Of a DNA stretch of 64,000 nt, positions 54,524-62,105 are shown one piece after another; within the stretch, counting starts at the first letter, position 1; the number at the start of each line of letters is the position of its first letter. Location: assembly GCA_964586675.1 (NCBI GenBank), contig CAZPHQ010000011.1:1-64000 (forward strand), given 5' to 3'. Below the pieces are notes generated by a model. The model saw only the letters and a program-made list of their open reading frames with translations. It was not told the origin of the DNA and searched no databases. This stretch comes from JADLGH01 sp964586675. Lineage in GTDB: Bacteria; Desulfobacterota_D; UBA1144; Nemesobacterales; UBA2774. A program made the translations under genes and the position numbers.

Positions 54524-55597
54524 ATGACATATATGACGACACATGAAAGCGGGATGTCTATCCCCTCGGATGACGACGAAAGATGGGCGGCGGTTCTCGA
54601 AAAGGACCGTAGCAAAGACGGTACATTCTACTATGCCGTGCTGACGACAGGCGTATACTGCAGGCCCTCCTGCGCTGCACGAAAGGCGAGACGCGAAAAC
54701 GTCCTCTTTTTTTCCACGCGCGAGGCCGCCAGGCTGAAGGGTTTCAGGCCGTGCAAAAGATGTCGCCCGGATGAAGACGCCGATACGCGCACGGCCGCGA
54801 TCGCAAAGGCATGCCGAGCGATAAGAGAATCCGGCGGCTCCGTGAGTCTCGCAGAGCTCGCCCGCGCGGCTGGCCTGAGCCGCTTTCACTTTCACAGGCT
54901 CTTTAAGGAAATCACCGGCGTCACGCCCAAGGCGTACTCGAACGCCGTCCGGAGGGAAATCGTCAGGGCGAAGCTGCCAGCCTCCGCCAGCGTCACGGAC
55001 GCCGTATACCGCTCCGGGTTCGGCTCCAGCTCCCGGTTCTACGAATCCTCCCGGAAGATGCTCGGCATGAAGCCGCACGAATTCCACTCCGGCGGCAGCG
55101 GCGCGAGCCTCCGCTTCGCCGTCGGTCAGTGCTCGCTCGGCGCTATACTCGTAGCCTCTTCCGAAAAGGGCGTGGCCGCCATACTGCTCGGCGACGATCC
55201 CGAAGCCCTAGTGCATGAGCTCGAACGAGACTTCCCGAACGCCGAGCTCTCGGGCAGCGACCCGGACTTTGAAAGGCTCGTCGCAACGGTAGCAGGGTTC
55301 GTAGACAATCCCTCGCAAGGCATCGGGCTTCCGCTCGACATACGCGGGACAGCGTTTCAGGAAAAGGTATGGCTGGCGCTCATGGAAATACCCGTCGGCA
55401 AGACCATGACCTACAGTGAGATAGCCGAGAGAATCGGTGCTCCCGGCGCGGCCCGCGCAGTAGGCGCAGCCTGCGCGTCGAACATGCTGGCTGTCGCCAT
55501 ACCGTGCCACCGCGTCGTAAGGACGGACGGCTCCCTCAGCGGCTACAGGTGGGGCATCGAGCGTAAGCGTACATTACTGGGCCGCGAGTCCGGATAA
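54524..55597 (+). CDS. ada: Ada: bifunctional methyltransferase and AraC-type transcription activator
   Basis: A 357-residue adaptive-response protein in three parts. The N-terminal zinc domain (about 20-85) has Cys46, Cys50, Cys77 and Cys80 (VYCRPSC and RPCKRC). Cys46 corresponds to E. coli Cys38, the phosphotriester methyl acceptor. An AraC HTH (about 90-190, GGSVSLAELARAAGLSRFHFHRLFKEITGVTPKAYS) follows. The C-terminal O6-methylguanine methyltransferase domain has its nucleophile at Cys328 (IPCHRVV). AGGGGG precedes ATG 54524. The Ada-box-like site upstream suggests autoregulation. Regulation of the preceding 2OG oxygenase is likely. Confidence 0.97.
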   Translation: MTYMTTHESGMSIPSDDDERWAAVLEKDRSKDGTFYYAVLTTGVYCRPSCAARKARRENVLFFSTREAARLKGFRPCKRCRPDEDADTRTAAIAKACRAIRESGGSVSLAELARAAGLSRFHFHRLFKEITGVTPKAYSNAVRREIVRAKLPASASVTDAVYRSGFGSSSRFYESSRKMLGMKPHEFHSGGSGASLRFAVGQCSLGAILVASSEKGVAAILLGDDPEALVHELERDFPNAELSGSDPDFERLVATVAGFVDNPSQGIGLPLDIRGTAFQEKVWLALMEIPVGKTMTYSEIAERIGAPGAARAVGAACASNMLAVAIPCHRVVRTDGSLSGYRWGIERKRTLLGRESG

Positions 55598-55669
55598 ACG
55601 GAGGACATTTCCACGTCCCGTGCCCATTGTCCTCGGGGGGGGCACACTGGAGTGACATTCAATCCCGGC

Positions 55670-56209
55670 TCACCCGCCGAGCGTGAATACCTGAAGCGGC
55701 ATGTAAACCGAGCCTGTCTTCCCGAGCACGCTTTTTACCACGGAGATTTCGTTAATGGCGAAGTGAATCCTTTCCGGGAGAGGCAGCGGACCGGTTGTCT
55801 TCAGTCTGCCGTTCACTCTTCCTATTGTTACGTGTGGGATGAATTTGCGCTTTTCCCTCTCGAACCCGAGCGGCTCGAGCCCTTCATCGATTTCGCGCTG
55901 AAGTCTGGAAAGGCCGGTGTTTTCCGAGAGGCCAACGAAAAGAACGCGCGGGTTTTGTAGGTTCGGGAAGCCCCCGAGGTTCCCTGTCGTCATTTCAAAG
56001 GGGGCGTATTTCTGCGCCGCCGCGCTGGTAACGAGAGACACCGCCCCGGCCTTCTCCTCGTCGACTTCGCCGAGGAACTTGAGCGTAACGTGAAGCTTCT
56101 CTTCCTTTTCCCACTTCATGCCCTCCGCACTTTTTCCGAGCGAGTCGGCGTAGCTTCCGAGAGCTGCTTTTATCTCGTCCGGGAGAAGCGCTGCGATGAA
56201 GAGCCTCAA
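55670..56209 (-). CDS. thpR: RNA 2',3'-cyclic phosphodiesterase
   Basis: A 179-residue 2H phosphoesterase with two catalytic HxT motifs, His40-Val-Thr42 (LHVTLKFLG) and His126-Val-Thr128 (PHVTIGRV). It opens MRLFIAALLPDEIKAAL, the family start, using a TTG codon at 56209. ThpR/LigT proteins open 2',3'-cyclic phosphates or ligate tRNA halves in vitro. The biological role is not settled. It lies 49 bp downstream of tolB on the same strand. Confidence 0.95.
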   Translation of the reverse strand: MRLFIAALLPDEIKAALGSYADSLGKSAEGMKWEKEEKLHVTLKFLGEVDEEKAGAVSLVTSAAAQKYAPFEMTTGNLGGFPNLQNPRVLFVGLSENTGLSRLQREIDEGLEPLGFEREKRKFIPHVTIGRVNGRLKTTGPLPLPERIHFAINEISVVKSVLGKTGSVYMPLQVFTLGG

Positions 56210-56232
56210 TCGATTCTCACAGGTGATGACCC

Positions 56233-56249
56233 GGCCCCGGGCCGGGGCC
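56233..56249. repeat. GC-rich hairpin between tolB and thpR
   Basis: GGCCCCG (56233-56239) and CGGGGCC (56243-56249) with a GGC loop form a stable stem in the 49-bp tolB-thpR gap. No T-run follows on either strand. Confidence 0.4.
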
Positions 56250-56258
56250 CGGGACGCG

Positions 56259-57518
56259 CTACTTGCACCAGGTCGGGAAAGACTTCCCGCCGCCCTGGCT
56301 GAGCCGCCTCTGGTTCTCGCCGTTCATGTACATGATGTACATATCCTTTGCGCCGGCCCTCGTCGAGCTGAAGGCGATATAGTAGCCGTCGGGCGACCAT
56401 GAAGGGGTTTCGTTCCTGCCGCCCGAGGTGAGCCTCTTTTCGTCGGAGCCGTCGGGGTTTACGCTGTAAACGTTTGCGCCGCCGCCCTCGAGCTTAACGA
56501 AAGCGATCCTGTTCACCCGCGGGTTCGTGGACCACGAAGGGTCGGTTGCGTAGCCGCCGCCGCTTATCCTCCTGACCCCGCTCCCGTTCGAGTTCATTAC
56601 GTATATGCCGGGGTTCCCTCCCCTGTCGGAGACGAATGCTATCCTGCTCCCGTCGGGCGACCATGTCGGCGAAACGTCTATCGCGTTACTCCTGGTCACG
56701 TTAACAGCGCCCTGCCCGTTCGGCCCCGAAACGTATATGTCGCCGTTGGCGCTGAAGGCGAGCTGCTGCCCGCTGGGCGACCACTCGGCGCTCTGCTCCA
56801 GCTTGAAAGCCTTCGTGAGCCTCGTCTCGTTTATGGACCCCCCGAGCGTTATGACATAAAGGTCCTGGTCCCACACCTTGTCGGAGTTAAATACCACCTT
56901 CGATCCGTCGGGCGCGCAGTGCGGCGACATAACGAGCGAGCCGTGCCTCGTAAGCTGCCTGACGTTGGCCCCGTCGTAATCCATTAAAAAAAGGTTCCTG
57001 TCGCGGGTGCCGCCCATGACGAACGCGATTTTCGAGGTAAAGAATCCGTCGTTGCCCGTTATCTGCTTCATGACCTGATCGGCGAACCTGTGCGCCGCTT
57101 CGCGCACCTTGCCCGATGTGGCCTCGTACGACCTTCCGAGTATCGGCCTCTGCTCGCGGACGTTGAAGAGCTGGACAGCGAACTTCAGCTTGCCGCCGAC
57201 AGACTGGTACTGCCCGGCGATCATGTAATCCGCGCCGGCGTCGTATATGGACTGGAAGTTTATGCTCGACGGGTCGCCGGAGATGGCGCTTCCCGTTGTC
57301 ACGTCAAAGAGCGCCGCGTTCAGAAGGTCGTTCCGGAGGACCTCCACGAATTCCTTGGCCTTGGCGTCAGGCGAGCCTACGCTGGAAAGGTCCGGGACAA
57401 ATACCGGTATGCGCTGGATCGTGGGCCCAGTAACATCGGGGAGCTTTATCTGCGCGTATGCGCTTCCGGCCGCGGCCACGAAAGCGGCCAGAATCATTAT
57501 AAGAGTCCTTAACACCAT
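56259..57518 (-). CDS. tolB: Tol-Pal system periplasmic protein TolB
   Basis: A 419-residue periplasmic protein. A signal peptide (VLRTLIMILAAFVAAAGSAYA) and an N-terminal domain (about 25-165, TPTIQRIPVFVPDL and related) precede a six-bladed beta-propeller of DPP-like WSPDGxxIAF repeats (for example SPTWSPDGSRIAFVSDRGG and PSWSPDGYYIAFSSTRAG). TolB binds Pal and helps outer-membrane constriction. tolQ, tolR, tolA and pal are not adjacent, an atypical arrangement. GGAGGA precedes the ATG. Confidence 0.95.
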   Translation of the reverse strand: MVLRTLIMILAAFVAAAGSAYAQIKLPDVTGPTIQRIPVFVPDLSSVGSPDAKAKEFVEVLRNDLLNAALFDVTTGSAISGDPSSINFQSIYDAGADYMIAGQYQSVGGKLKFAVQLFNVREQRPILGRSYEATSGKVREAAHRFADQVMKQITGNDGFFTSKIAFVMGGTRDRNLFLMDYDGANVRQLTRHGSLVMSPHCAPDGSKVVFNSDKVWDQDLYVITLGGSINETRLTKAFKLEQSAEWSPSGQQLAFSANGDIYVSGPNGQGAVNVTRSNAIDVSPTWSPDGSRIAFVSDRGGNPGIYVMNSNGSGVRRISGGGYATDPSWSTNPRVNRIAFVKLEGGGANVYSVNPDGSDEKRLTSGGRNETPSWSPDGYYIAFSSTRAGAKDMYIMYMNGENQRRLSQGGGKSFPTWCK

Positions 57519-57642
57519 GTCGGTCCTCCAATCTTGTGTTGGGTCGCTAAATGACTTATTAAAATCTTGAGAATAAATTTAGCCTATGGATGAGTGAAAT
57601 GCCACAGTAATTCCGGGGGTTGGATGAAATATCGGGGCCGAC

Positions 57643-58242
57643 CTACTCTTCAAGCTCGACGTTCCAGTATGAGACATCGACAAAATTCAGGAAGGGCTCC
57701 CATTCCTTGTACCTGACAGCCTTTATATAGACGTTCGAAAAAGGATCCCAGACCGGCTTCCGGGGCTTCGTCCTGAGCTTCATTCTCGCCTGCTCCGGGG
57801 TCCTGCCGCCCTTTTTCCTGTTGCAGTCGACGCAGCAGCAGACGACATTATCCCAGACGCTCTTCCCGCCCTGCGATCGTGGTGTGACGTGGTCTATAGT
57901 AAGCTCGGCGCGGGAGAATTTCTTCCGGCAATACTGGCAGGCGCCGCCGTCCCGCCTGAAGATGTTGAGCCTGTTGAACTTGGCTTCCTTTCTTATGAGC
58001 CCCTCGTACCTGACGAGCACGATGACCCTCGGGGTCCTGAAGGCGGCGGTGACTGTCTTGACCACGTCTTCGTCGTCTCTCATCGCCGCGATCTGCGACC
58101 ACGACTCGAAGTCGAAGGTTTCGTAATCGGTGCCGACGGCCTTCGCGACGCCGCTGTACATCATGACGAAAGCTCGTTTGACGCTTGTTATTGTAACGGG
58201 AACGAAGTAACGATTAAGGACTAACACGGGAGCGGTTAGCAT
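57643..58242 (-). CDS. HNH endonuclease family protein
   Basis: A 199-residue protein of the widespread stand-alone HNH type. The N-terminus reads APVLVLNRYFVPVTITSVKRAFVMMYSGVAKAV. The HNH core (about 95-145) has zinc CQYCRKKF, catalytic IDHVTPRSQGGKSVWDNVV and CVDCNRKKG. Such genes occur as single copies in many bacterial chromosomes, and the function is unknown. There is no SD. TTGAAG-N17-TAAATT ends 11 nt before the ATG, another leaderless-type start. Confidence 0.9.
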   Translation of the reverse strand: MLTAPVLVLNRYFVPVTITSVKRAFVMMYSGVAKAVGTDYETFDFESWSQIAAMRDDEDVVKTVTAAFRTPRVIVLVRYEGLIRKEAKFNRLNIFRRDGGACQYCRKKFSRAELTIDHVTPRSQGGKSVWDNVVCCCVDCNRKKGGRTPEQARMKLRTKPRKPVWDPFSNVYIKAVRYKEWEPFLNFVDVSYWNVELEE

Positions 58243-58253
58243 TTAGTATAAGG

Positions 58254-58282
58254 AATTTACCTTTTTTTAAACGTTACTTCAA
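58254..58282 (-). promoter_or_regulatory. HNH gene promoter, predicted leaderless start
   Basis: Minus-strand TTGAAG (58277-58282), 17-bp spacer, TAAATT (58254-58259), 11 nt, ATG 58242. Confidence 0.35.
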
Positions 58283-58319
58283 GTAAAAAAGTGTTAAAGT
58301 TCAGTTAAAACAAGGCTTT

Positions 58320-58349
58320 TTGCATCCTTTGCGCGCGCCGGTATATAAT
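58320..58349 (+). promoter_or_regulatory. Promoter of the micro-ORF/lgt operon
   Basis: TTGCAT (58320-58325), 18-bp spacer, perfect TATAAT (58344-58349). The leader to ATG 58400 carries CGGAGA as ribosome binding site. Confidence 0.5.
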
Positions 58350-58399
58350 CGTACTTGACTTCTAGCCCCCGCCGTTCAAATTATTATCCGGAGACGCGA

Positions 58400-58549
58400 A
58401 TGAACTTACTGTCGGTCGTATTCTACATCCAGTTCGCCCTGTGCGCGGCGCTTTTCCTGATGACCTACCTCTTCGTCGCAAGGAACGGGCAGCTCAAAAA
58501 GGAAATCGAATCGGAAGTCGAAAGCCGGCTCGGCCGGAAGGTTAGTTAA
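58400..58549 (+). CDS. 49-residue membrane micro-protein upstream of lgt
   Basis: A 49-residue protein (MNLLSVVFYIQFALCAALFLMTYLFVARNGQLKK...) with one transmembrane helix (about 5-26) and a charged cytoplasmic tail (EIESEVESRLGRKVS). The start is ATG 58400, with CGGAGA 7 nt upstream. Its stop overlaps the lgt start (TAATG at 58547-58551), so translation is coupled. I do not know the family. It may be a Lgt partner or a translational leader. Confidence 0.75.
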   Translation: MNLLSVVFYIQFALCAALFLMTYLFVARNGQLKKEIESEVESRLGRKVS

Positions 58550-59361
58550 TGTATCCCGAGCTGATCAGGATAGGAGATTTCAGCATCTCCAGCTTCGGGG
58601 CCATGATGGCGCTCTGCTTTCTCGCGGGGTATTGGCTCATCACAGTCGAAGCCGCGCGGAAAAAGCTCGACCAGAAGGTCGTCGGCAACTTGTTCCTCGC
58701 CGCCATGTTCGGCGGCATCGTCGGCGCAAAGCTTCTCTACGTTTTCGAAAACGTCCCACTCTCCGAAATACTTGCCAACCCCGGCGCGAACCTCCTTTCA
58801 AGGGGCGGGCTCACTTTCTACGGCGGATTCTTCGGGGCGCTATTCCTCGTCTGGCTCATAGCGCGGCGGAACAAAATCAGCATGTGGACGGTCGGCGACC
58901 TCGCATCCCCGTCCCTCGCCCTGGCCTATGCGATAGGACGCCTCGGCTGTTTCCTCGTAGGCGACGACTACGGTGTCCCTTCCGACGTTCCATGGGCGAT
59001 GGCGTTTCCGAAAGGCCTTCCGCCGACGGACATACCCGTCCATCCGACACAGCTCTACGAGATCGGTCTCATACTCATCGTTTTCGCTATTATCTGGAAG
59101 CTTAGAACCAGGTTGAAGCCGGCAGGATGGCTTTTTTCAATATATCTGATACTCGCGGGGTTCGAGAGATTTTTCATCGAATTTCTCCGGAGCACTACAC
59201 CGAGCCCGATCCCCGGCCTGTCCGTCGCCCAGCTTATGGCGGTCGCGATTATAATAGTAGGCGCCGCGAAGCTCTATTCCCTCCGCACCGCGGGACAAAA
59301 CGCCCCCGCCCCTGAAAGCCCGCAGAAGCAGCCCGGCAGGAAGAAGCGCGCCCGGGCCTGA
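58549..59361 (+). CDS. lgt: Prolipoprotein diacylglyceryl transferase
   Basis: Transfers diacylglycerol to the lipobox Cys, the first step of lipoprotein maturation. The 270-residue inner-membrane protein has seven predicted helices. The signature is GRLGCFLVGDDYGVPSDVPWAMAFP and an upstream GGLTFYGGFFGALF block. The C-terminus is a basic Pro/Lys/Arg tail. lnt follows in the same direction after 77 bp, so steps one and three of the pathway are side by side. Several lipoproteins of the window (FG-GAP, WG-repeat, carboxylesterase) would be substrates. Confidence 0.96.
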   Translation: MYPELIRIGDFSISSFGAMMALCFLAGYWLITVEAARKKLDQKVVGNLFLAAMFGGIVGAKLLYVFENVPLSEILANPGANLLSRGGLTFYGGFFGALFLVWLIARRNKISMWTVGDLASPSLALAYAIGRLGCFLVGDDYGVPSDVPWAMAFPKGLPPTDIPVHPTQLYEIGLILIVFAIIWKLRTRLKPAGWLFSIYLILAGFERFFIEFLRSTTPSPIPGLSVAQLMAVAIIIVGAAKLYSLRTAGQNAPAPESPQKQPGRKKRARA

Positions 59362-59438
59362 TAGTGCTTTCCACTGCTTTTTAAGCGCCTCAAACGAAGC
59401 CTTCCCATAATACCCGGCTTGGGTATCTTTTATGCACG

Positions 59439-60998
59439 ATGAAATGCATACAAAGACTCGACCTCGTGCTCGCCGCGCTCACCGGCATCCTTTATCCCGT
59501 CACATTCATGATCCCGTACGCCGGCATCGTGTCGTGGATTCTCCTCGTCCCGCTCTTCTATGCCATCTCGGATAAGACTCCGAAGAACGCCTTTAAGCTC
59601 GGGCTTCTCGCGGGGACGCTTTCGAACTTCATCGGGACATACTGGCTCATCGGCACACTCAGCAGGTTCGGCGGATTCCCGATACCCGTAAGCGTCGTTT
59701 TCATCTTCGTACTCGGCGCATTCTCAGGGCTCTCATACGCCTTATTTTCTTACGTGGTAACGCGCCTCGGATTTACAAAACAGCCCGGCCTCATATCGGC
59801 CCTCCTCATAGCCGCCGTCTGGACGTCGATCGAATACTTCTTCCCGTTCCTCTTCCCCTACGGCATAGGGAACTCCCAGCCGGATTACCTGCCCATAGTC
59901 CAGATATTCGACATATTCGGCGTCTATGGGCTCAGCTTCATCATCGTCCTCGTAAACGTCGCGATTACACGGGCGATTATAAATCGCGGCAGCGCTCCGT
60001 TTCCGGTCAAAGAGGTCGCGCTCTCGGCCGTGCTCGTCGCGGCTTCTCTCGCGTATGGCTACGTGAGAATAGGCCAGGTGGACGCGGAGATCGCCGCCGC
60101 CCCGAAGCTCAGGATAGGCATGGTGCAGGCGAACTTCGACTTCCTCGAAAAATCGGAGAGTAAGGAAGAGGTCGTGACGGAAAAGCACAAGGAGATGTCG
60201 CTCGCCCTCAAGGACGTCGATCTCATAATCTGGCCCGAAACGTCTATACAGGCCTGGTTCCCGACAGACTCCGATTACCTCATCGTAAGGGACGCCCCCG
60301 GCGTGCCCTACATGGACGGGAAATATTTCATCGTCGGCGGCATGTCGTTCACACCCAAGGAAGAAAATATAGAGGTCCTGACGAGCGAAAACGTCATACA
60401 GTACAACACCGCCTTTCTGACGGACTCCGAGGGCAGAATACTCTCGCGCTACCACAAGAACAAGCTACTCCTCTTCGGCGAATATCTCCCGTTCGCGAAA
60501 TACTTCCCGGCGATAAAAAAAATAAGCCCGGCATCCGGAGACTTCACACCCGGAGACGAATACGACCTATTCGTCATAGAGGATAAGGGCGCGAGGATAG
60601 GGCCGATAATCTGCTACGAAGACATACTCCCCCCCTTCAGCAGAGAATTCGCGGAAAAGGGGGCCAACCTCATAGTCAACATTACCAACGACGCCTGGTT
60701 CGGAAGAACTATCGCCCCCTATCAGCACCTATTCGTATCGATACCGAGGTCGATAGAAACCAGGAAATATATGCTGCGTTCGACGAACACGGGAATAAGC
60801 GCGATAATCGACCCTGTGGGCAGGGTGGTCGCCGAAACGCCTACGTTCGAGAGGATGAACCTCGAAGGCGAGGTCGGCCTCATGAACGGCGAAAACACCT
60901 TCTACACAAAAACGGGCGACGTATTTCCGGCGGCTTGCCTTGTCTTCTGGATAGTTTTCGGCGGGATATTTCTTTTAAAGGGAAAGCGCACCGCGTAG
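59439..60998 (+). CDS. lnt: Apolipoprotein N-acyltransferase
   Basis: N-acylates the lipoprotein Cys, the last maturation step in diderms. The 519-residue protein has eight predicted N-terminal helices (1 to about 210). A CN-hydrolase domain with the catalytic triad Glu267 (WPETSIQAWF), Lys340 (YHKNKLLLFGEYLP) and Cys392 (ICYEDILPPF) follows. A final helix (about 492-510) ends it. There is no SD. TATCTT (59424-59429) lies 9 nt before the ATG, a possible leaderless start separate from the lgt message. Its last 24 bp overlap hisC, which converges. Confidence 0.95.
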   Translation: MKCIQRLDLVLAALTGILYPVTFMIPYAGIVSWILLVPLFYAISDKTPKNAFKLGLLAGTLSNFIGTYWLIGTLSRFGGFPIPVSVVFIFVLGAFSGLSYALFSYVVTRLGFTKQPGLISALLIAAVWTSIEYFFPFLFPYGIGNSQPDYLPIVQIFDIFGVYGLSFIIVLVNVAITRAIINRGSAPFPVKEVALSAVLVAASLAYGYVRIGQVDAEIAAAPKLRIGMVQANFDFLEKSESKEEVVTEKHKEMSLALKDVDLIIWPETSIQAWFPTDSDYLIVRDAPGVPYMDGKYFIVGGMSFTPKEENIEVLTSENVIQYNTAFLTDSEGRILSRYHKNKLLLFGEYLPFAKYFPAIKKISPASGDFTPGDEYDLFVIEDKGARIGPIICYEDILPPFSREFAEKGANLIVNITNDAWFGRTIAPYQHLFVSIPRSIETRKYMLRSTNTGISAIIDPVGRVVAETPTFERMNLEGEVGLMNGENTFYTKTGDVFPAACLVFWIVFGGIFLLKGKRTA

Positions 60999-62075
60999 CG
61001 CGGCAAGGAAGGCGTCGTTCTCGCCCGGCGTGCCTATGGTAACACGGAGGCAGTTTTCGAGCCGCCCGGGCCTGTTGAAGTTCCTGATAAGGACATCCCT
61101 CTCTATCAGTCCCTCGAATACAGAATCGGCGTACGGCAGCCTGAACAGTATAAAATTCGCGTCGCTCGGGAATGGTTCGACTCCGCGCATCTCCGAAAGC
61201 GCGCCGAAGACCCTGTCCCTCTCTCTCACGATGAGCTGAACGTTCTCGGCGATAAACTCCCTGCTCTCGAGCACGGCCCGCGCCGACGCCTGGCTGAGCG
61301 AGTTGATATTGTAGGGGTATCTGACTTTATTGACCTCGTGCGCTATCCCCTCCCCCGCGAAAAGCATCCCGAGCCGGAGCGCGGCGAATCCAATTTTGGA
61401 CAGCGTCCTCATCACGACGAGATTTCCGTGCGCTTTAACGAGGGGCAGAAAGTTTTGACCGGAGAAATCGGCGTAGGCTTCGTCTACGACGACTAGCCCG
61501 CCGGAAAGCTCTATTATCTCCAGTATCCTGTCTTCGGAGTATGCGTTCCCCGTCGGATTATTCGGCGATGCGAGGAATATGATATCGGGATCCTTCTCCT
61601 CAATCAACGCGCGCATGCTTCTCATGTCGAGGTCGAATTTCTCGTCGAGCCCCGGCTCTAAAATCGTCGCGCCTAGTGCGAGCCCGCTCAGCCTGTACAT
61701 TGAAAACGTCGGAGCGGGGCAGACGACTTTCCCGGTTCCTCCGGCAAAGGCAGTCACGAGCATCCCGATGATCTCGTCCGAGCCGTTCCCGAGTATTATC
61801 CCCTCGCTCGGGAAGCCGCTGATCCCGGATATGAGCGTCCTCAAATCATACGCTTCGGGGTCGGGATATCTGTTGAGCTCGAGGCGGCTCGTTTCCTCGG
61901 CTACCCTCGCCGCGACCTCCGGCGGAAGCGGGAACGGGCTCTCGTTCCCGTCGAGCTTGACGGAGCAGTCGTGGTGCGGAACGGAGTAAGCGGAGAGATT
62001 TCTTACGCGCCCGCTCAGCCTCGACTCCAGAACGCTCTCTACCGTCTTCTTCCTGTCCTTATCCCGGGAATTCAT
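60975..62075 (-). CDS. hisC: Histidinol-phosphate aminotransferase
   Basis: The PLP-dependent aminotransferase of histidine synthesis. The 366-residue protein carries the PLP lysine Lys227 (RTLSKIGFAALRLG), NGSDEIIGMLV (phosphate-binding block), SPNNPTGN and the VDEAYADF strand. It is the second gene of a hisD-hisC pair (31 bp gap). Its stop region overlaps lnt on the other strand. An N-terminal extension of about 25 charged residues (MNSRDKDRKKTVES) is longer than usual, but no better internal start is obvious. Confidence 0.96.
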   Translation of the reverse strand: MNSRDKDRKKTVESVLESRLSGRVRNLSAYSVPHHDCSVKLDGNESPFPLPPEVAARVAEETSRLELNRYPDPEAYDLRTLISGISGFPSEGIILGNGSDEIIGMLVTAFAGGTGKVVCPAPTFSMYRLSGLALGATILEPGLDEKFDLDMRSMRALIEEKDPDIIFLASPNNPTGNAYSEDRILEIIELSGGLVVVDEAYADFSGQNFLPLVKAHGNLVVMRTLSKIGFAALRLGMLFAGEGIAHEVNKVRYPYNINSLSQASARAVLESREFIAENVQLIVRERDRVFGALSEMRGVEPFPSDANFILFRLPYADSVFEGLIERDVLIRNFNRPGRLENCLRVTIGTPGENDAFLAALRGALSL

Positions 62076-62105
62076 GAATTCGTCTCAGGGGAATCTGCGG
62101 AGATT

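Noticed and set aside
56221..56258. tolB terminator
   Set aside because: The hairpin is strong but no U-run follows on the tolB transcript, and thpR lies directly behind on the same strand.
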